Positions 27,836 to 37,514 of a stretch of DNA of 64,000 nucleotides are shown piece after piece. A program made the translations under genes and the position numbers. Source of the stretch: Streptomyces piniterrae (lineage in GTDB: Bacteria; Actinomycetota; Actinomycetes; Streptomycetales; Streptomycetaceae); the NCBI RefSeq assembly GCF_005048155.1, contig NZ_SUMB01000003.1:310001-374000 (forward strand), in the 5' to 3' direction. Position 1 is the first letter of the stretch. Every line of letters starts with the position of its first letter. The notes below the pieces were generated by a model. The model was not told where the DNA came from, searched no databases, and saw nothing but the letters and a program-made list of their open reading frames with translations.

Positions 27836-28843
27836 TCAGCCCAGCAGCTCCAAGAAACGATCCAGGCCGATGTTGCCGCCGGAGATGATCACGCCGATCG
27901 CGGCTGGCAGCGGGTCGATACGGCCGGCCAGGAGGGCGGCCAGGGCGCTGGCCCCACTCGGTTCGGTGACGATCTTCAGACGTTCGAAGGCGAGCTTCAT
28001 GGCGGCGCAGATTTCGGCGTCGCTGACCAGCACGACGGAGTCGACGAGCTTCTGGTTGATGGCGAAGGGCAGCTCGCCGGGTGTCTCGACGGCCTGGCCG
28101 TCGGCGATGGTGCGCGGGACGGGGATGGTGACGCGATGGCCGGCGGCCAGCGACCGCCGGGTGTCGTCGCCCGCCTCCGGCTCGACGCCGATCATGCGGA
28201 TGCCGGGGACGAGGGCGGTGGCGGCGATGGCCGCCCCCGCCATCAGCCCGCCGCCGCCGACCGGCACCAGCAGCGCGTCCAGCGGGCCGGTCTCCTCGAT
28301 CAGCTCCAGGGTCGCGGTGCCCTGCCCGGCGATGATGTGCGGGTGGTCGTAGGGCGGGATCAGGGCCAGGCCGCGTTCCTCCGCGAGCCGCCGGCTGATG
28401 GCGGTGCGATCGCCGGTGTAGCGGTCGTAGGTGACGATCTCGGCGCCGTATCCGGCGGTGGCGTCGATCTTGGACTGCGGGGAGTCCTCGGGCATCACGA
28501 TGACGGCGTGGCTGCCCAGCTCCCGGGCGGCGAGCGCGACACCCTGGGCGTGGTTGCCGGAGGAGTACGCGACGACGCCACGCGCCAGCTGCTCCGGCGA
28601 GAGCCGGGAGAGGGCGTTGTAGGCGCCGCGGAACTTGAACGCCCCCATGCGCTGGAAGTTCTCGCACTTGAGGAAGACCTCGGCGCCGACCAGCGCGTCG
28701 AGGGTGCGGGAGCGCAGCACGGGCGTGCGGTGTGCCACGCCGCTCAGGCGCCGGGCGGCGTCCCGGACGTCGTCGAGGGTGACGTCCGGGACACTCACAT
28801 CGGAGCCGGTGGGGCCGGTGTGACTGCTGGGGCTGTCCGTCAT
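27836..28843 (-). CDS. Threonine/serine dehydratase-family PLP enzyme
   Basis: A 335-residue fold-type II PLP enzyme. The Schiff-base lysine is in GAFKFRGAYN (K70), the Asn/Gly cap in SSGNHAQG and the phosphate-binding glycine loop in VGGGGLMAG. There is no C-terminal ACT-like regulatory domain, so it is the short catabolic or racemase-like type rather than biosynthetic IlvA. It may deaminate threonine/serine or act as a serine/aspartate racemase-like enzyme. It starts 9 bp after the stop of the reductase gene at 28853-30115, suggesting one transcript. Confidence 0.9.
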   Translation of the reverse strand: MTDSPSSHTGPTGSDVSVPDVTLDDVRDAARRLSGVAHRTPVLRSRTLDALVGAEVFLKCENFQRMGAFKFRGAYNALSRLSPEQLARGVVAYSSGNHAQGVALAARELGSHAVIVMPEDSPQSKIDATAGYGAEIVTYDRYTGDRTAISRRLAEERGLALIPPYDHPHIIAGQGTATLELIEETGPLDALLVPVGGGGLMAGAAIAATALVPGIRMIGVEPEAGDDTRRSLAAGHRVTIPVPRTIADGQAVETPGELPFAINQKLVDSVVLVSDAEICAAMKLAFERLKIVTEPSGASALAALLAGRIDPLPAAIGVIISGGNIGLDRFLELLG

Positions 28844-28852
28844 ACCCGCACG

Positions 28853-30115
28853 CTACGGGAGCAGCGACTCCAGCGGTACCTCCGGATCGGCCAGTGTGTC
28901 GGCGTCCAACGGCCGCCCGGCGCGGATGAGTTGCTGGAGGGGCTCGGCGACGTCCCAGATGTTGACGTTCATGGCGGCGAGCGGCCGGCCCTCGGCGAGC
29001 CAGAAGGCGATGAACTCCCGCTTGCCGACGTCGCCGCGGCAGACGACCTGGTCGTAGCTGCCGGGCGGGGCGTAGCCCGAGTACTCCATGCCGACGTCGT
29101 ACTGGTCGGAGAAGAAGTACGGGACGCGGTCGTGGCTGACCGGCCGGCCGAGCATGGCGCGGGCGGCGGCCGGGCCGCCGTTGAGGGCGTTGGCCCAGTG
29201 CTCGACGCGCAGTCGGGTGTCCAGATACGGATGCTCGGCGGCGGCCACGTCACCGGCGGCGTAGATGTGCGGGTCGGAGGTGCGCAGCGAGGCGTCCACC
29301 GCGATGCCGCCGCCGTCGAAGCGGTCGACCAGCGCCAGGCCGGCCTGTTCGGCGAGGGCGGTGCGCGGCGCGGCCCCGATCGCGGCGAGCACGTCGTGGG
29401 CGGGGTGTTCCTCGCCGTCGTCGGTGCGCACCGCGAGCACCATGCCGTCCTGCCCGACGATCTCGTTGAAGCGGGCACCGAAGTGGAAGCGGACCCCGTG
29501 TTCGCGGTGCAGGTCGGTGAACATGGCGCCCAGTTCGGGGCCCAGCACGTGGTACAGCGGCGTCGGCTCGGGTTCGACGACGGTGACCTCGGCGCCGTAG
29601 GAGCGGGCCGCGGCGGCGACTTCGAGGCCGATCCAGCCGGCGCCGGCGATGACGAGATGGCCGTTGTCGCGGCCGAGGGAGGTCAGTACGCCGCGCAGCC
29701 GTTCGGCGTGCGCGAGGCGGCGCAGGTGGTGGACGCCGGCCAGACCGGTGCCGGGGATGTCCAGCCGGCGCGGTTCGGCGCCGGTGGCCAGCAGCAGCTT
29801 GTCGTAGGCGATGAGGGTGCCGTCGCCGAGGCGTACGGTCCTGGCCACGGGGTCGAGGTGGACGGCGGGCTGGCCGAGGTGGAGCTCGATGTCCTTGCGG
29901 GCGTACCAGGAGGGTTCGTGGACGAAGACGCTGTCCCGCTCCTCCTTGCCGAGCAGGTACCCCTTGGACAACGGGGGGCGCTCGTAGGGGTGGTCGCGCT
30001 CGTCGCAGATCAGGATCACCCGGCCGGTGAAGCCTTCCGCGCGGAGCGTCTCGGCGGCTTTCGCCCCGGCCAGGCCACCCCCGACGATGACGAACGTCTG
30101 GTGTGCGTCGACCAC
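28853..30115 (-). CDS. FAD-dependent NAD(P)H:ferredoxin/nitrite reductase-type oxidoreductase
   Basis: A 420-residue pyridine nucleotide-disulfide-fold flavoprotein. FAD site FVIVGGGLAGAKAAETL, second dinucleotide site LVIAGAGWIGLEVA, and the FAD-binding C-terminal signature YAAGDVA. A C-terminal reductase domain (about 325-400) follows, as in BphA4/putidaredoxin reductases. It could pass electrons from NADH to a ferredoxin serving the assimilatory nitrate reductase encoded 3 kb away, but no ferredoxin gene is adjacent. A conserved GxGxxG at both sites indicates a working enzyme. Followed by the PLP lyase gene at 9 bp. Confidence 0.9.
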   Translation of the reverse strand: MVDAHQTFVIVGGGLAGAKAAETLRAEGFTGRVILICDERDHPYERPPLSKGYLLGKEERDSVFVHEPSWYARKDIELHLGQPAVHLDPVARTVRLGDGTLIAYDKLLLATGAEPRRLDIPGTGLAGVHHLRRLAHAERLRGVLTSLGRDNGHLVIAGAGWIGLEVAAAARSYGAEVTVVEPEPTPLYHVLGPELGAMFTDLHREHGVRFHFGARFNEIVGQDGMVLAVRTDDGEEHPAHDVLAAIGAAPRTALAEQAGLALVDRFDGGGIAVDASLRTSDPHIYAAGDVAAAEHPYLDTRLRVEHWANALNGGPAAARAMLGRPVSHDRVPYFFSDQYDVGMEYSGYAPPGSYDQVVCRGDVGKREFIAFWLAEGRPLAAMNVNIWDVAEPLQQLIRAGRPLDADTLADPEVPLESLLP

Positions 30116-30300
30116 TTGCTTCCTCCTCGTTGCGGTGCCGTACGTCCGCTTCCGCGTCCGTGAACGCCCCCGGTCGGTCCCCCGGTTCGTGCCCGTGTGC
30201 CGTGCCCCCGTTGTTGTTCTTGTCGTTGCCCGTTCGAAACGGTCCCGTTCGAGCGTCCCGCACGGAGGGTGATGGGGGAAGGGGGTCTTCTCCTACAGGG

Positions 30301-31743
30301 TCACCCTCGGTTGCCCCGCGCGTGACCAGGGGGCCGGGTGAGCCGGGCGTGCAGGGAGCGGGCCGACGCATCCGTGAGAGCGGCGATCTGGTCGATGACG
30401 GCCCGCATACGGGCGGTGTCGTCGGCAGCCGCGTCGAACAGCGAACGGAACTGCGGATCAAGGCCGTCGGGGGCGCGGGAGAGCAACGCCTCGGCCAGTT
30501 CGGCGATCACCACACGCTGGTCGGCGCGCAGCGCTTCCTGGTCGGGCCGCTGCATGACGTACCGGTCGGCGACGGCTTTCAAAACGGCGCATTCCAGCCG
30601 GGTTTCGGCCGGAACCATCAGCTCGGCCCGGTAGCGGGTGAGCCGCCCGCCCCCGTACGCGGCCCGGGTCGCGGCCTCCGCGGCCAGACAGAAACGGCCG
30701 ATGAGCTGGCTGGTGGCGTCCTTGAGGCGGGCCTGGGCGAGCGCGGAACCGTCATAGCCGTGGGGCCACCACTCCTGTTCCAGGAGGCGGTCCAGCGCCT
30801 CGGCCAGTTCCTCGGGGCCGGCGCCCGGCGCGTAGCGCTCACCGGCGACCGCGAAGATCTCGGCGCGTTCGGCGTCGGCGAGCAGCAGGTTGGGGTCGAG
30901 GTGTCCGGCGTGCAGCCCGTCCTCGACGTCGTGCACCGAGTACGCCACATCGTCGGACCAGTCCATGACCTGCGCCTCGAAGCTGCGTGCCCCGGCGGGC
31001 GCGCCCTCCCGGAACCAGTAGAAGACCGGCAGGTCGTCCTTGTATACGCCGAACTTCGGGGAGGCGGGGTCGGTGGGGTGCGCGCCGCGCGGCCAGGGGT
31101 ATTTGGTGGCGGCGTCCAGGGCGGCGCGGGACAGGTTCAGGCCGACGCTGACGGAGCCGCCGTCCGGGGCCGGGATGAACCGTTTCGGCTCCAGCCGGGC
31201 CAGCAGCCGCAGCGACTGGGCGTTGCCCTCGAACCCGCCGCAGGGCGCGGCGACCTGATTGAGCGCCTGCTCGCCGTTGTGCCCGAAGGGCGGGTGGCCG
31301 AGATCGTGCGCCAGGCAGGCGGTCTCGACGAGGTCCGGGTCGCAGCCGAGGGCGGCGCCCAGCTCGCGGCCCACCTGGGCGCACTCCAGGGAGTGGGTCA
31401 GCCGGGTGCGCGGGCTGGCGTCCCAGACGTGGGTCTGCGTGCCGGGCGTGACGACCTGCGTCTTGCCGGCGAGCCGGCGCAGCGCGGCGGAGTGCAGGAC
31501 CCTGGCCCGGTCGCGCTGGAACGCGGTGCGACCGGGGCGTTTGTCGGGCTCGGGGACCCAGCGCTCGGCGTCGGCGGTGGTGTAGCCGACGGTGTCGGGG
31601 CGGGTGTCGGCGGCGTCGGTGGGGGTGTGGGTGGGGGTGCTCGTGGCGGCCGGGGGTCCGTCGGAGGTGCGGCCGTGGGTGGCGTCGTCGCCGGGGCCGT
31701 CGCCGCCCGCGTCCCGGCCGGTGGTCGGTGGTGTGCCCGTCAT
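30301..31743 (-). CDS. dgt: Deoxyguanosinetriphosphate triphosphohydrolase-like HD protein
   Basis: A 480-residue dNTPase. The HD-domain ligands are in TRLTHSLE (H117) and [15 protein letters not shown] (H146, D147), with a later D in [12 protein letters not shown]. It hydrolyses dGTP (or other dNTPs) to deoxynucleoside and triphosphate, trimming nucleotide pools. An unstructured Thr/Pro/Asp-rich N-terminus of about 55 residues precedes the catalytic domain. The ATG overlaps the stop of the siroheme chelatase gene by 4 bp (ATGA), so the two form an operon. Confidence 0.93.
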   Translation of the reverse strand: MTGTPPTTGRDAGGDGPGDDATHGRTSDGPPAATSTPTHTPTDAADTRPDTVGYTTADAERWVPEPDKRPGRTAFQRDRARVLHSAALRRLAGKTQVVTPGTQTHVWDASPRTRLTHSLECAQVGRELGAALGCDPDLVETACLAHDLGHPPFGHNGEQALNQVAAPCGGFEGNAQSLRLLARLEPKRFIPAPDGGSVSVGLNLSRAALDAATKYPWPRGAHPTDPASPKFGVYKDDLPVFYWFREGAPAGARSFEAQVMDWSDDVAYSVHDVEDGLHAGHLDPNLLLADAERAEIFAVAGERYAPGAGPEELAEALDRLLEQEWWPHGYDGSALAQARLKDATSQLIGRFCLAAEAATRAAYGGGRLTRYRAELMVPAETRLECAVLKAVADRYVMQRPDQEALRADQRVVIAELAEALLSRAPDGLDPQFRSLFDAAADDTARMRAVIDQIAALTDASARSLHARLTRPPGHARGNRG

Positions 31744-32798
31744 ACAGCGACGGTAGCCGCCCTGATGCCGTCCTGGTCGGATGCGGTACGCGCGAACAGC
31801 GCCTGGTCGTAGCGGTGCAGTACGAGACGGGCCAGCGCGGGGTGGTCGCCGAGGGGCGCGGCGGCGATGCCGGGTGCGGCGGCCGCGCACTGGGCGGCGA
31901 ACCGTCCGGGCGCGGTGAAGCAGGAGGCGACGGCGATCCGGTCGTGGCCGCGGGCGGTCAGGATGCGGACGGCCTCGGCCACGGTGGGTCCGGCCGCGGA
32001 GGCGAAGGCGGGCAGGACCGGGATGCCGCCGAGCCGTGCCGAGAGCAGCTGCGCGGTGCGCGCGATGTCGTCGGCGGAGCGCGCCGCCCGGGAGCCGGCG
32101 GCGGCCAGCACCACGGCGTCGCGGCCGATGCCGGAGCGGGAGCGGGGGCCGGTGCACGTACCGCACTCGGCGCTCGTTCCGTGATCGGCCGGCATCCGGG
32201 GCCCGTCGCCGAAACCGGCCTCCAGGAGGCGGCCGTGCAGCGCCTCCGCCAGGAGCGCGTGCGGGCCGAGCGGCGCGGCGATCCGGCCCGTGAGGTGGGG
32301 TGCGGCGGCGAGCTCGGCCGGCAGGTCATGGGTGACGTGGTAGCCGCGGCCGAAAAGCAGCGGTACGAGGACGGCCTCGCCGCGCAGCCCGGCGAGGGTG
32401 TCGGCGAGCAGCGGCCGGTTCAGTTCGATGTGGCCGAGCCGTACCGGCAGGTCGGGGCGGAGCGCGCGGACCCGGTCGAGCAGGGCGCTGACGGTGTGCA
32501 CGGCGCGCGGATCGCGGCTGCCGTGCGCGACGGCGACCAGGGTGGGGGCGGGGACGGAGCGCGCCGGGCGGGCGGCGGGGCGCGCACGGGCGGCCTCCGC
32601 CGGGCGCCGGAAGCCGTACAGCCGGACCTTGCTGAGCTGGGTGCTCAGCTGGGCGGTGATCTCGGTGGCGAGATGCGCCGGCCCCAGGGGGGCGGGGGCG
32701 CCGCCGGCAGGCCGGTCACCGTCGGCGGCCGGGTCGTCGCTCTGGGCGAGGTCGATCGGGGCGGCCGGGTCGGGCTGGTGCGATATCGACTCCGTCAT
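31740..32798 (-). CDS. Sirohydrochlorin chelatase (CbiX family)
   Basis: A 352-residue protein of two CbiX-like half domains. The first has the metal-site motif [13 protein letters not shown] and [13 protein letters not shown]; the second repeats the fold ([14 protein letters not shown]) with weaker conservation. Family members insert Fe or Co into sirohydrochlorin. Because nitrite reductase NirB needs siroheme and nitrate reductase is divergent from this gene, iron chelation for siroheme is the likely job. The N-terminal 70 residues are low-complexity. A Cys-x2-Cys in the middle (ECGTCTG) may bind metal. Overlaps dgt by ATGA. Confidence 0.87.
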   Translation of the reverse strand: MTESISHQPDPAAPIDLAQSDDPAADGDRPAGGAPAPLGPAHLATEITAQLSTQLSKVRLYGFRRPAEAARARPAARPARSVPAPTLVAVAHGSRDPRAVHTVSALLDRVRALRPDLPVRLGHIELNRPLLADTLAGLRGEAVLVPLLFGRGYHVTHDLPAELAAAPHLTGRIAAPLGPHALLAEALHGRLLEAGFGDGPRMPADHGTSAECGTCTGPRSRSGIGRDAVVLAAAGSRAARSADDIARTAQLLSARLGGIPVLPAFASAAGPTVAEAVRILTARGHDRIAVASCFTAPGRFAAQCAAAAPGIAAAPLGDHPALARLVLHRYDQALFARTASDQDGIRAATVAV

Positions 32799-32832
32799 GG
32801 CGCGAGCCTGGCAGCCGGTCGTTGCGGTTCCG

Positions 32833-32848
32833 TTTCCCCGCGGGGAAA
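32833..32848. promoter_or_regulatory. Perfect 16-bp palindrome in the chelatase/narB divergent promoter
   Basis: TTTCCCCGCGGGGAAA, a perfect inverted repeat placed 35 bp upstream of the chelatase start and 112 bp from narB. It resembles GTTCC...GAAAC at 50271 in the nir promoter but not with the same spacing. A regulator site or short hairpin is possible. Confidence 0.5.
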
Positions 32849-32909
32849 TCCGTGTGCCGTCCGACCTCCGCCCGCCGCCGGCCGGCTGGGAGATACCTGG
32901 TGCGCGCCG

Positions 32910-32936
32910 GAAACAGCCGTGTTCCGCGCATGTAAC
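32910..32936. promoter_or_regulatory. Putative GlnR box upstream of narB
   Basis: Three 5-mers GAAAC, GTTCC and GTAAC are each separated by 6 bases (11-bp period). Read on the minus strand they are GTTAC-n6-GGAAC-n6-GTTTC, close to the actinobacterial GlnR pattern gTnAC-n6-GaAAC. The right edge is 23 bp before the narB ATG. GlnR is the known activator of nitrate and nitrite assimilation in Streptomyces. Confidence 0.5.
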
Positions 32937-32959
32937 ACGCGCGTACCACCCTGGCGGGT

Positions 32960-35053
32960 ATGAACGCCGCGACCGTCGACACCCACTGCCCTTACTGCGC
33001 TCTCCAATGTGGCATGGGTCTGCGGCCCGCGGGACCGGGCCTCCAGGTCGTCGAGCGCACCGACTTCCCGGTGAACCGGGGCGCCCTGTGCGGCAAGGGC
33101 CGTACCGCCCCCGAGCTGCTGGCCCCCGGGGCGCGACTGACGACCCCCCTGGTGCGCGACCCCGCCACCGGTGCACTGGAGCCCGCCACCTGGGACACCG
33201 CCCTGGACCGGGTCGCGGACGGCCTGCGGCGTACCGGCGAGGCGCACGGCCGGGACGCCGTGGGGGTCTTCGGCGGCGGCGGCCTCACCAACGAGAAGGC
33301 GTACACCCTGGGGAAATTCGCCCGGGTCGCGCTCGGCACCTCGCAGATCGACTACAACGGCCGCTTCTGTATGTCCTCGGCGGCCGCGGCGCACGGGAAG
33401 GCGTTCGGCCTGGATCGCGGGCTGCCGTTCCCGCTCGACGATGTGGCCAGGACCGGCTGCGTCATCCTGGTCGGCTCCAACCTGGCCGAGACCATGCCGC
33501 CCGCGCTGCGCTACCTCACGGAGCTGCGGGAGAACGGCGGCAAGCTGATCGTCGTCGATCCGCGCCGCACCCGCACCGCCGAGCAGGCGGATCTGCATCT
33601 CGCGCCCCGCCCCGGCACGGACCTGGCGCTGGCGCTCGGACTGCTGCACCTGGTGGTGGCGCAGGGCCGGACGGACGAGGAGTTCATCGAGGCGCGCACC
33701 AGCGGCTGGGAGGAGGCGCGGGCCGCGGCGATGGCGCACTGGCCGGAAATGGTCGAACGCATCACGGGGGTGCCGCTTCCCCAACTCCGCGAGGCGGTAA
33801 GTCTGTTCTGCGACGCGGAGTCGTCGATGGTGCTGACGGCGCGCGGGCCGGAGCAGCAGTCCAAGGGCACCGACACCGTGGGCGCGTGGATCAATCTGTG
33901 CCTGGCGACCGGCAGGGCGGGCCGGGAGCTGTCCGGCTACGGCTGTCTGACCGGCCAGGGCAACGGCCAGGGCGGCCGCGAACACGGCCAGAAGGCCGAC
34001 CAGTTGCCCGGCTACCGCAAGCTCGACGACCCCGCGGCGCGCCGCCATGTGGCCGAGGTGTGGGACGTCGACCCGGACTCGCTGCCGGGCCCCGGACGCA
34101 GCGCGTACGAGCTGCTGGAGGCGCTGGGCGGCGATGTCCGCGCGCTGCTGCTGATGGGCTCCAACCCGGTCGTCTCGGCGCCTCGGGCCGCCCATGTGGA
34201 GGAGCGCATCCGGTCGTTGGACTTTCTGGCCGTGGCGGATGTGGTGCTGTCGGAGACGGCCGCGCTGGCCGACGTGGTGCTGCCGGTCGCCCAGTGGGCG
34301 GAGGAGACCGGGACCACGACGAACCTGGAGGGCCGGGTACTGCTGCGCCGCCGCGCGCTGGACCCGCCGCCCGGTGTCCGTACGGACCTGGAGGTGCTCA
34401 GCGGGCTCGCGGCGCGCCTGGGCCGGGAGAAGGGCTTCCCGACCGCGCCCGAGGAGGTCTTCGACGAGCTGCGGCGGGCGTCGGCGGGCGGCCCGGCGGA
34501 CTACTCGGGCATCACCTACCGGCGGATCGCGGAGGAGGACGGGGTGTTCTGGCCCTGTCCGGAGGCCACGGGTCCCGAGGAGGCCGCCCATCCGGGGACA
34601 CCGCGCCTCTTCCTGGACCGCTTCGCGACGCCGGACGGCCGGGCCCGGTTCGTACCGGTCACCCACCGCCCGGCGGCCGAGGAGACGGACGACGCCTACC
34701 CGGTCGTGCTGACGACGGGACGGGTGCTGGCCCAGTACCAGTCGGGCGCCCAGACCCGCCGGGTCGCCGAGCTGAACGCCGCCGCCCCGGGCCCGTTCGT
34801 AGAGCTGCATCCACGGCTGGCGGAGCGGCTCGGCATCGCGGACGGGGAGCGGGTCGCGGTGGTCTCCCGGCGCGGCCGCGCGGTCGCCCCGGCCCGGGTG
34901 ACCGGCGCGATCCGCCCGGACACGGTCTTCATGCCGTTCCACTGGCCGGGCGAGGGCCGCGCCAACAGCCTGACCAACCCGGCGCTCGACCCGACGTCCC
35001 GGATGCCGGAGTTCAAGGTGTGCGCGGTGCGGGTGGAGCGGGCTGAGGCGTAG
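32960..35053 (+). CDS. narB: Assimilatory nitrate reductase, molybdopterin catalytic subunit
   Basis: A 697-residue molybdopterin oxidoreductase. The N-terminal [4Fe-4S] ligands are C10, C13, C17 and C44 (HCPYCALQCGM ... LCGKG). Mo-bisMGD domain segments include GLTNEKAYTLGKF, FCMSSAAAAHGKA and ADVVLPVAQWAEETGTTTN. The C-terminal MGD-binding barrel starts with LTTGRVLAQYQSG. It reduces nitrate to nitrite in the cytosol for nitrogen assimilation. No flavoprotein domain is fused, so electrons must come from a separate reductase/ferredoxin. It is divergent from the siroheme chelatase/dgt operon, with a likely GlnR site between. Repeat copy B follows the stop. Confidence 0.93.
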   Translation: MNAATVDTHCPYCALQCGMGLRPAGPGLQVVERTDFPVNRGALCGKGRTAPELLAPGARLTTPLVRDPATGALEPATWDTALDRVADGLRRTGEAHGRDAVGVFGGGGLTNEKAYTLGKFARVALGTSQIDYNGRFCMSSAAAAHGKAFGLDRGLPFPLDDVARTGCVILVGSNLAETMPPALRYLTELRENGGKLIVVDPRRTRTAEQADLHLAPRPGTDLALALGLLHLVVAQGRTDEEFIEARTSGWEEARAAAMAHWPEMVERITGVPLPQLREAVSLFCDAESSMVLTARGPEQQSKGTDTVGAWINLCLATGRAGRELSGYGCLTGQGNGQGGREHGQKADQLPGYRKLDDPAARRHVAEVWDVDPDSLPGPGRSAYELLEALGGDVRALLLMGSNPVVSAPRAAHVEERIRSLDFLAVADVVLSETAALADVVLPVAQWAEETGTTTNLEGRVLLRRRALDPPPGVRTDLEVLSGLAARLGREKGFPTAPEEVFDELRRASAGGPADYSGITYRRIAEEDGVFWPCPEATGPEEAAHPGTPRLFLDRFATPDGRARFVPVTHRPAAEETDDAYPVVLTTGRVLAQYQSGAQTRRVAELNAAAPGPFVELHPRLAERLGIADGERVAVVSRRGRAVAPARVTGAIRPDTVFMPFHWPGEGRANSLTNPALDPTSRMPEFKVCAVRVERAEA

Positions 35054-35065
35054 GGGCGGGGCCGT

Positions 35066-35155
35066 CCCTTAGGGGTTGGAGGAGACGAACCCTTAAGGGT
35101 CGCGAGCGCCCCTTGCAGGCCACAACGCGACGGCGTCCGAGCGGTATTTCGCCAG
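35066..35155 (+). repeat. Dispersed hairpin repeat, copy B
   Basis: Stem CCCTTAGGGGTT (35066-35077) pairs over 12 positions with AACCCTTAAGGG (35088-35099), one G-T wobble. It is followed by CGCGAGCGCCCCTTGCAGG and a CCACAACG tail. Nearly identical to copy C at 38492, same orientation, downstream of the narB stop. Together they bracket the accessory island. Confidence 0.75.
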
Positions 35156-35189
35156 TTTGCGCGGTTCAGATCAGCCCGGATCCAGATAC

Positions 35190-35702
35190 TCAGCCGCGCT
35201 TCAGATCCTTGGCCATGACGGCGTACAGCGGTGAGTCATCTGACGGCTTCGCTTCGCCCACCTTGTTGTAATTCCAACTCTCGTACAACGACTGGACTTT
35301 GTGGTGAGTGGAGTCCACCAGGAGCGTTACGAAATCGGCTTCGACCGATTCGAGCAGCGCGTCATGAATCTGTTTTGCCCGGCCGGTCCCGCGCCATTGG
35401 GGAACCACCATCAATTCTGACAGCGCGAAGACTGATCCCCTGGTGCTGGCAGGCCGTTGGTGCCCCTTCCACCATCCACCCGGCTTGAGCATGGAGCCGT
35501 ATGCGTACCCGACAGGGCCTCCCTCTTTCCAACCCGACACACACTGCCAGTTCTTACGTGAGGACCAGAGATCCACGAAGTACGAGAAGCGTTCGCGCGA
35601 GTGAAACGGGTTCGGATCGTTCGCGTAGGCTTCGTCGTGGATGTCAAGCAGCAGGGACCTGACGTCTCGTGCATCGGCATGCGTATAGCGCTTCAGATCC
35701 AT
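35190..35702 (-). CDS. GNAT-family N-acetyltransferase
   Basis: A 170-residue GNAT protein: an N-terminal helix pair (DARDVRSLLLDIHDEAY), a central strand plus acetyl-CoA loop with ELMVVPQWRGTGRAKQIHDAL (the R/Q-x-x-G-x-G/A motif as QWRGTGRA), and the C-terminal SLYESWNYNKVGEA segment. It would acetylate an unknown amine. Base composition is visibly lower in GC than neighbours. The start overlaps the end of the XRE regulator by 10 bp, so the two are one operon. Lies inside the repeat-bracketed island. Confidence 0.86.
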   Translation of the reverse strand: MDLKRYTHADARDVRSLLLDIHDEAYANDPNPFHSRERFSYFVDLWSSRKNWQCVSGWKEGGPVGYAYGSMLKPGGWWKGHQRPASTRGSVFALSELMVVPQWRGTGRAKQIHDALLESVEADFVTLLVDSTHHKVQSLYESWNYNKVGEAKPSDDSPLYAVMAKDLKRG

Positions 35703-36949
35703 TGACTGGACTCCTCGATCCACTCGATTGCTTCGGAACTCTTTGAGCCTGAGGCTACGATCACCTTTCGTGTCGCGGCCAGAGTGTGGGCGGTTCTCCG
35801 CGATCCGGAAGAGGGCAGCAGCAATGCATGCGCCTGCCTACCTGTCGCACAGGCCAACTCCAGGTCGCCTTGCCTGGCCTGCGCCAGCGACAGGTGGGCT
35901 GTGTACAGGGCCTTGTTACGGGCCATGCTGTCAGGGATGGCAGCGAGCGTGCGATGCAGGCAGTATTCCGCCCGTCCGTGATCAGCCAGTGCCGACCATA
36001 TGAACGAGGAGAGAGCATCTACCTCGCTGGCGTCGAAGAACTTGATCCACTCTGGCCGTTGCTCGTCGGCGCTGCGGGCGAAGGCGCGTTCCGCGTCACT
36101 GAGGGCTCTCAGAGCTGCTGAGCGATGCCGGAGGCGCGCAAGTCCGTTGGCGTTCCGGATGTGCCCGAGAGCGGCGTACAACGGGTCTCTCCGGGCGATG
36201 GAGGAGCGCTTCATCACCTCTGACCCGGCGACGGCTTCGGCGTGGTTCTCGCGCTGGCTGGAAGTGAGGGTCAGATGGTTCCAGACGTGGTACATCGTCT
36301 CACTGTCGCGGGACAGGCCAGCGAAGGTCAGAGCCTTGTCGAGATGAGCGCGTGCACGCTGCGGAGAGCTTGCGTCGATGGCCGCGAAAGCCGCAGAGCT
36401 GATGACGTTGGCGGCAAGTCGATGAAGCATGTCTCGCACTCGAATTGACGACGAGGACACGGCAAGGGCGGACTGAATCCGTGAAGCCAGTTCTACCGCG
36501 AGATTTTCCACCTTCCGTGATCCTCCTACGGCTTGCTCCTGTCGAAGGATGGCCACATAGTCCTGGTGGAATCGCCGGACGTCGTTGACGCCAAGGTGCC
36601 CACGGGCGGGTGCGTACGGAGCAGCAATGGCCAGGGCTGCGCCGCTTGTGGCGGTGAGAAGCGCACGTCGGTGCACGGGATCTTCCTCCGGTGGTGCGAT
36701 GCGCTTCTTGCGAGGCACGAACCCTAGGTCTTCGGCGCTGGCACCAAGAACCTTCTCCAGACACAGCCTGATGCGGTCCTGCGGCCACTTAGTCTCGCCG
36801 CGTAGCCACCGCCGGATATCGGCATCGGTGACGTTGCCCGGCTTGCCTGTCAGGAGTTCGATCTCAGCATTGATCTGACGCGCTAACTCTGCTTGCGAGA
36901 AGCCGAGTTCAGTGATCCGTTCGGCGAGCTTGCGGTTCTCCTCTGCCAT
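35693..36949 (-). CDS. XRE-type helix-turn-helix regulator with TPR-like C-terminus
   Basis: A 418-residue regulator. An N-terminal HTH (LGFSQAELARQINAEI ... RRWLRGETKWP, residues about 13-55) is followed by a twin-arginine-like but probably internal segment (HRRALLTATSGAALAIAAPYA) and a long helical region resembling tetratricopeptide repeats. Such proteins are abundant in Streptomyces accessory regions, often controlling the adjacent small genes. Start taken at Met 36949 before the HTH; a longer start at about 37012 cannot be excluded because neither has a clear ribosome binding site. Divergent from the five-gene cassette at 37197; lower GC than surrounding core genes. Confidence 0.82.
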   Translation of the reverse strand: MAEENRKLAERITELGFSQAELARQINAEIELLTGKPGNVTDADIRRWLRGETKWPQDRIRLCLEKVLGASAEDLGFVPRKKRIAPPEEDPVHRRALLTATSGAALAIAAPYAPARGHLGVNDVRRFHQDYVAILRQEQAVGGSRKVENLAVELASRIQSALAVSSSSIRVRDMLHRLAANVISSAAFAAIDASSPQRARAHLDKALTFAGLSRDSETMYHVWNHLTLTSSQRENHAEAVAGSEVMKRSSIARRDPLYAALGHIRNANGLARLRHRSAALRALSDAERAFARSADEQRPEWIKFFDASEVDALSSFIWSALADHGRAEYCLHRTLAAIPDSMARNKALYTAHLSLAQARQGDLELACATGRQAHALLLPSSGSRRTAHTLAATRKVIVASGSKSSEAIEWIEESSQWI

Positions 36950-37196
36950 GCCCTCACGGTAACGGTGTGCGATCGCCCAGACACGGGCGAAGGTAAAAAT
37001 CACCGGGGTCATGCGGCGGGAGACGTGCTCTTTCACCTGTCCGCTGGGCCGCGCTGGCCGTTGACTAGGTATCACCAGGTCAACGGCCGACGGAGGCAGA
37101 AGCCCTTCAGACAGCACGTGCCGCCTGACGGCAAAGACCCCCGCGACGCGGCGAACGTCCGGGGGCGTGGCCACCAACCCCAGGGAGGTTGACGAC
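36950..37196. promoter_or_regulatory. Divergent promoter region of the accessory island
   Basis: A 247-bp gap between the XRE regulator and the small-gene operon. It should hold both promoters and the regulator's operator. GGGAGG at 37184-37189 is the ribosome binding site of the first small gene. I see no strong palindrome. Confidence 0.4.
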
Positions 37197-37514
37197 ATGC
37201 GCAAACATAGCGCCTGGATCTTCGAACTGCTGTTGCGGCTGCTACTGCCCGCGCGGGGGCGTCACCGGTCCGCCGGCGCACTGCCCGCCACACGGTGCGT
37301 GGACGCGCAGCCGCTCGTGCTTCCCCGCATGCCCGCACGTGAGCCTGGGCTGCTGCGGGGCGAGGACACTGCCCTGATCCGCCCGTACGTCGTCACGCCC
37401 GAGGAGCGGCAGGAACGGCGGTTGCAGCGCGGACGGCGGCGGGCACTGTGGCTCGCAGCGTACGGGGTCGATGCCGGGCCGCGCTGGATTCACGGTGTGG
37501 AGGTGATGGGCTGA
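37197..37514 (+). CDS. Small basic protein, first of five-gene island cassette
   Basis: A 105-residue protein with a Leu-rich amphipathic N-terminus (IFELLLRLLLP) and a strongly basic C-terminal half (EERQERRLQRGRRRALW). No recognised domain. GGGAGG lies 7 bases upstream of the ATG, and the stop overlaps the next start (TGATG). It is divergent from the XRE regulator. Genes of this type recur next to XRE regulators in Streptomyces; function unknown. Confidence 0.68.
   Translation: MRKHSAWIFELLLRLLLPARGRHRSAGALPATRCVDAQPLVLPRMPAREPGLLRGEDTALIRPYVVTPEERQERRLQRGRRRALWLAAYGVDAGPRWIHGVEVMG

Noticed and set aside
36649..36712. Twin-arginine signal in the XRE regulator (HRRALLTATSGAALAIAAPYA)
   Set aside because: The segment is internal, about 100 residues after the N-terminal DNA-binding domain, so export as a Tat substrate makes no sense. 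Similar pseudo-Tat segments are frequent in this regulator type.
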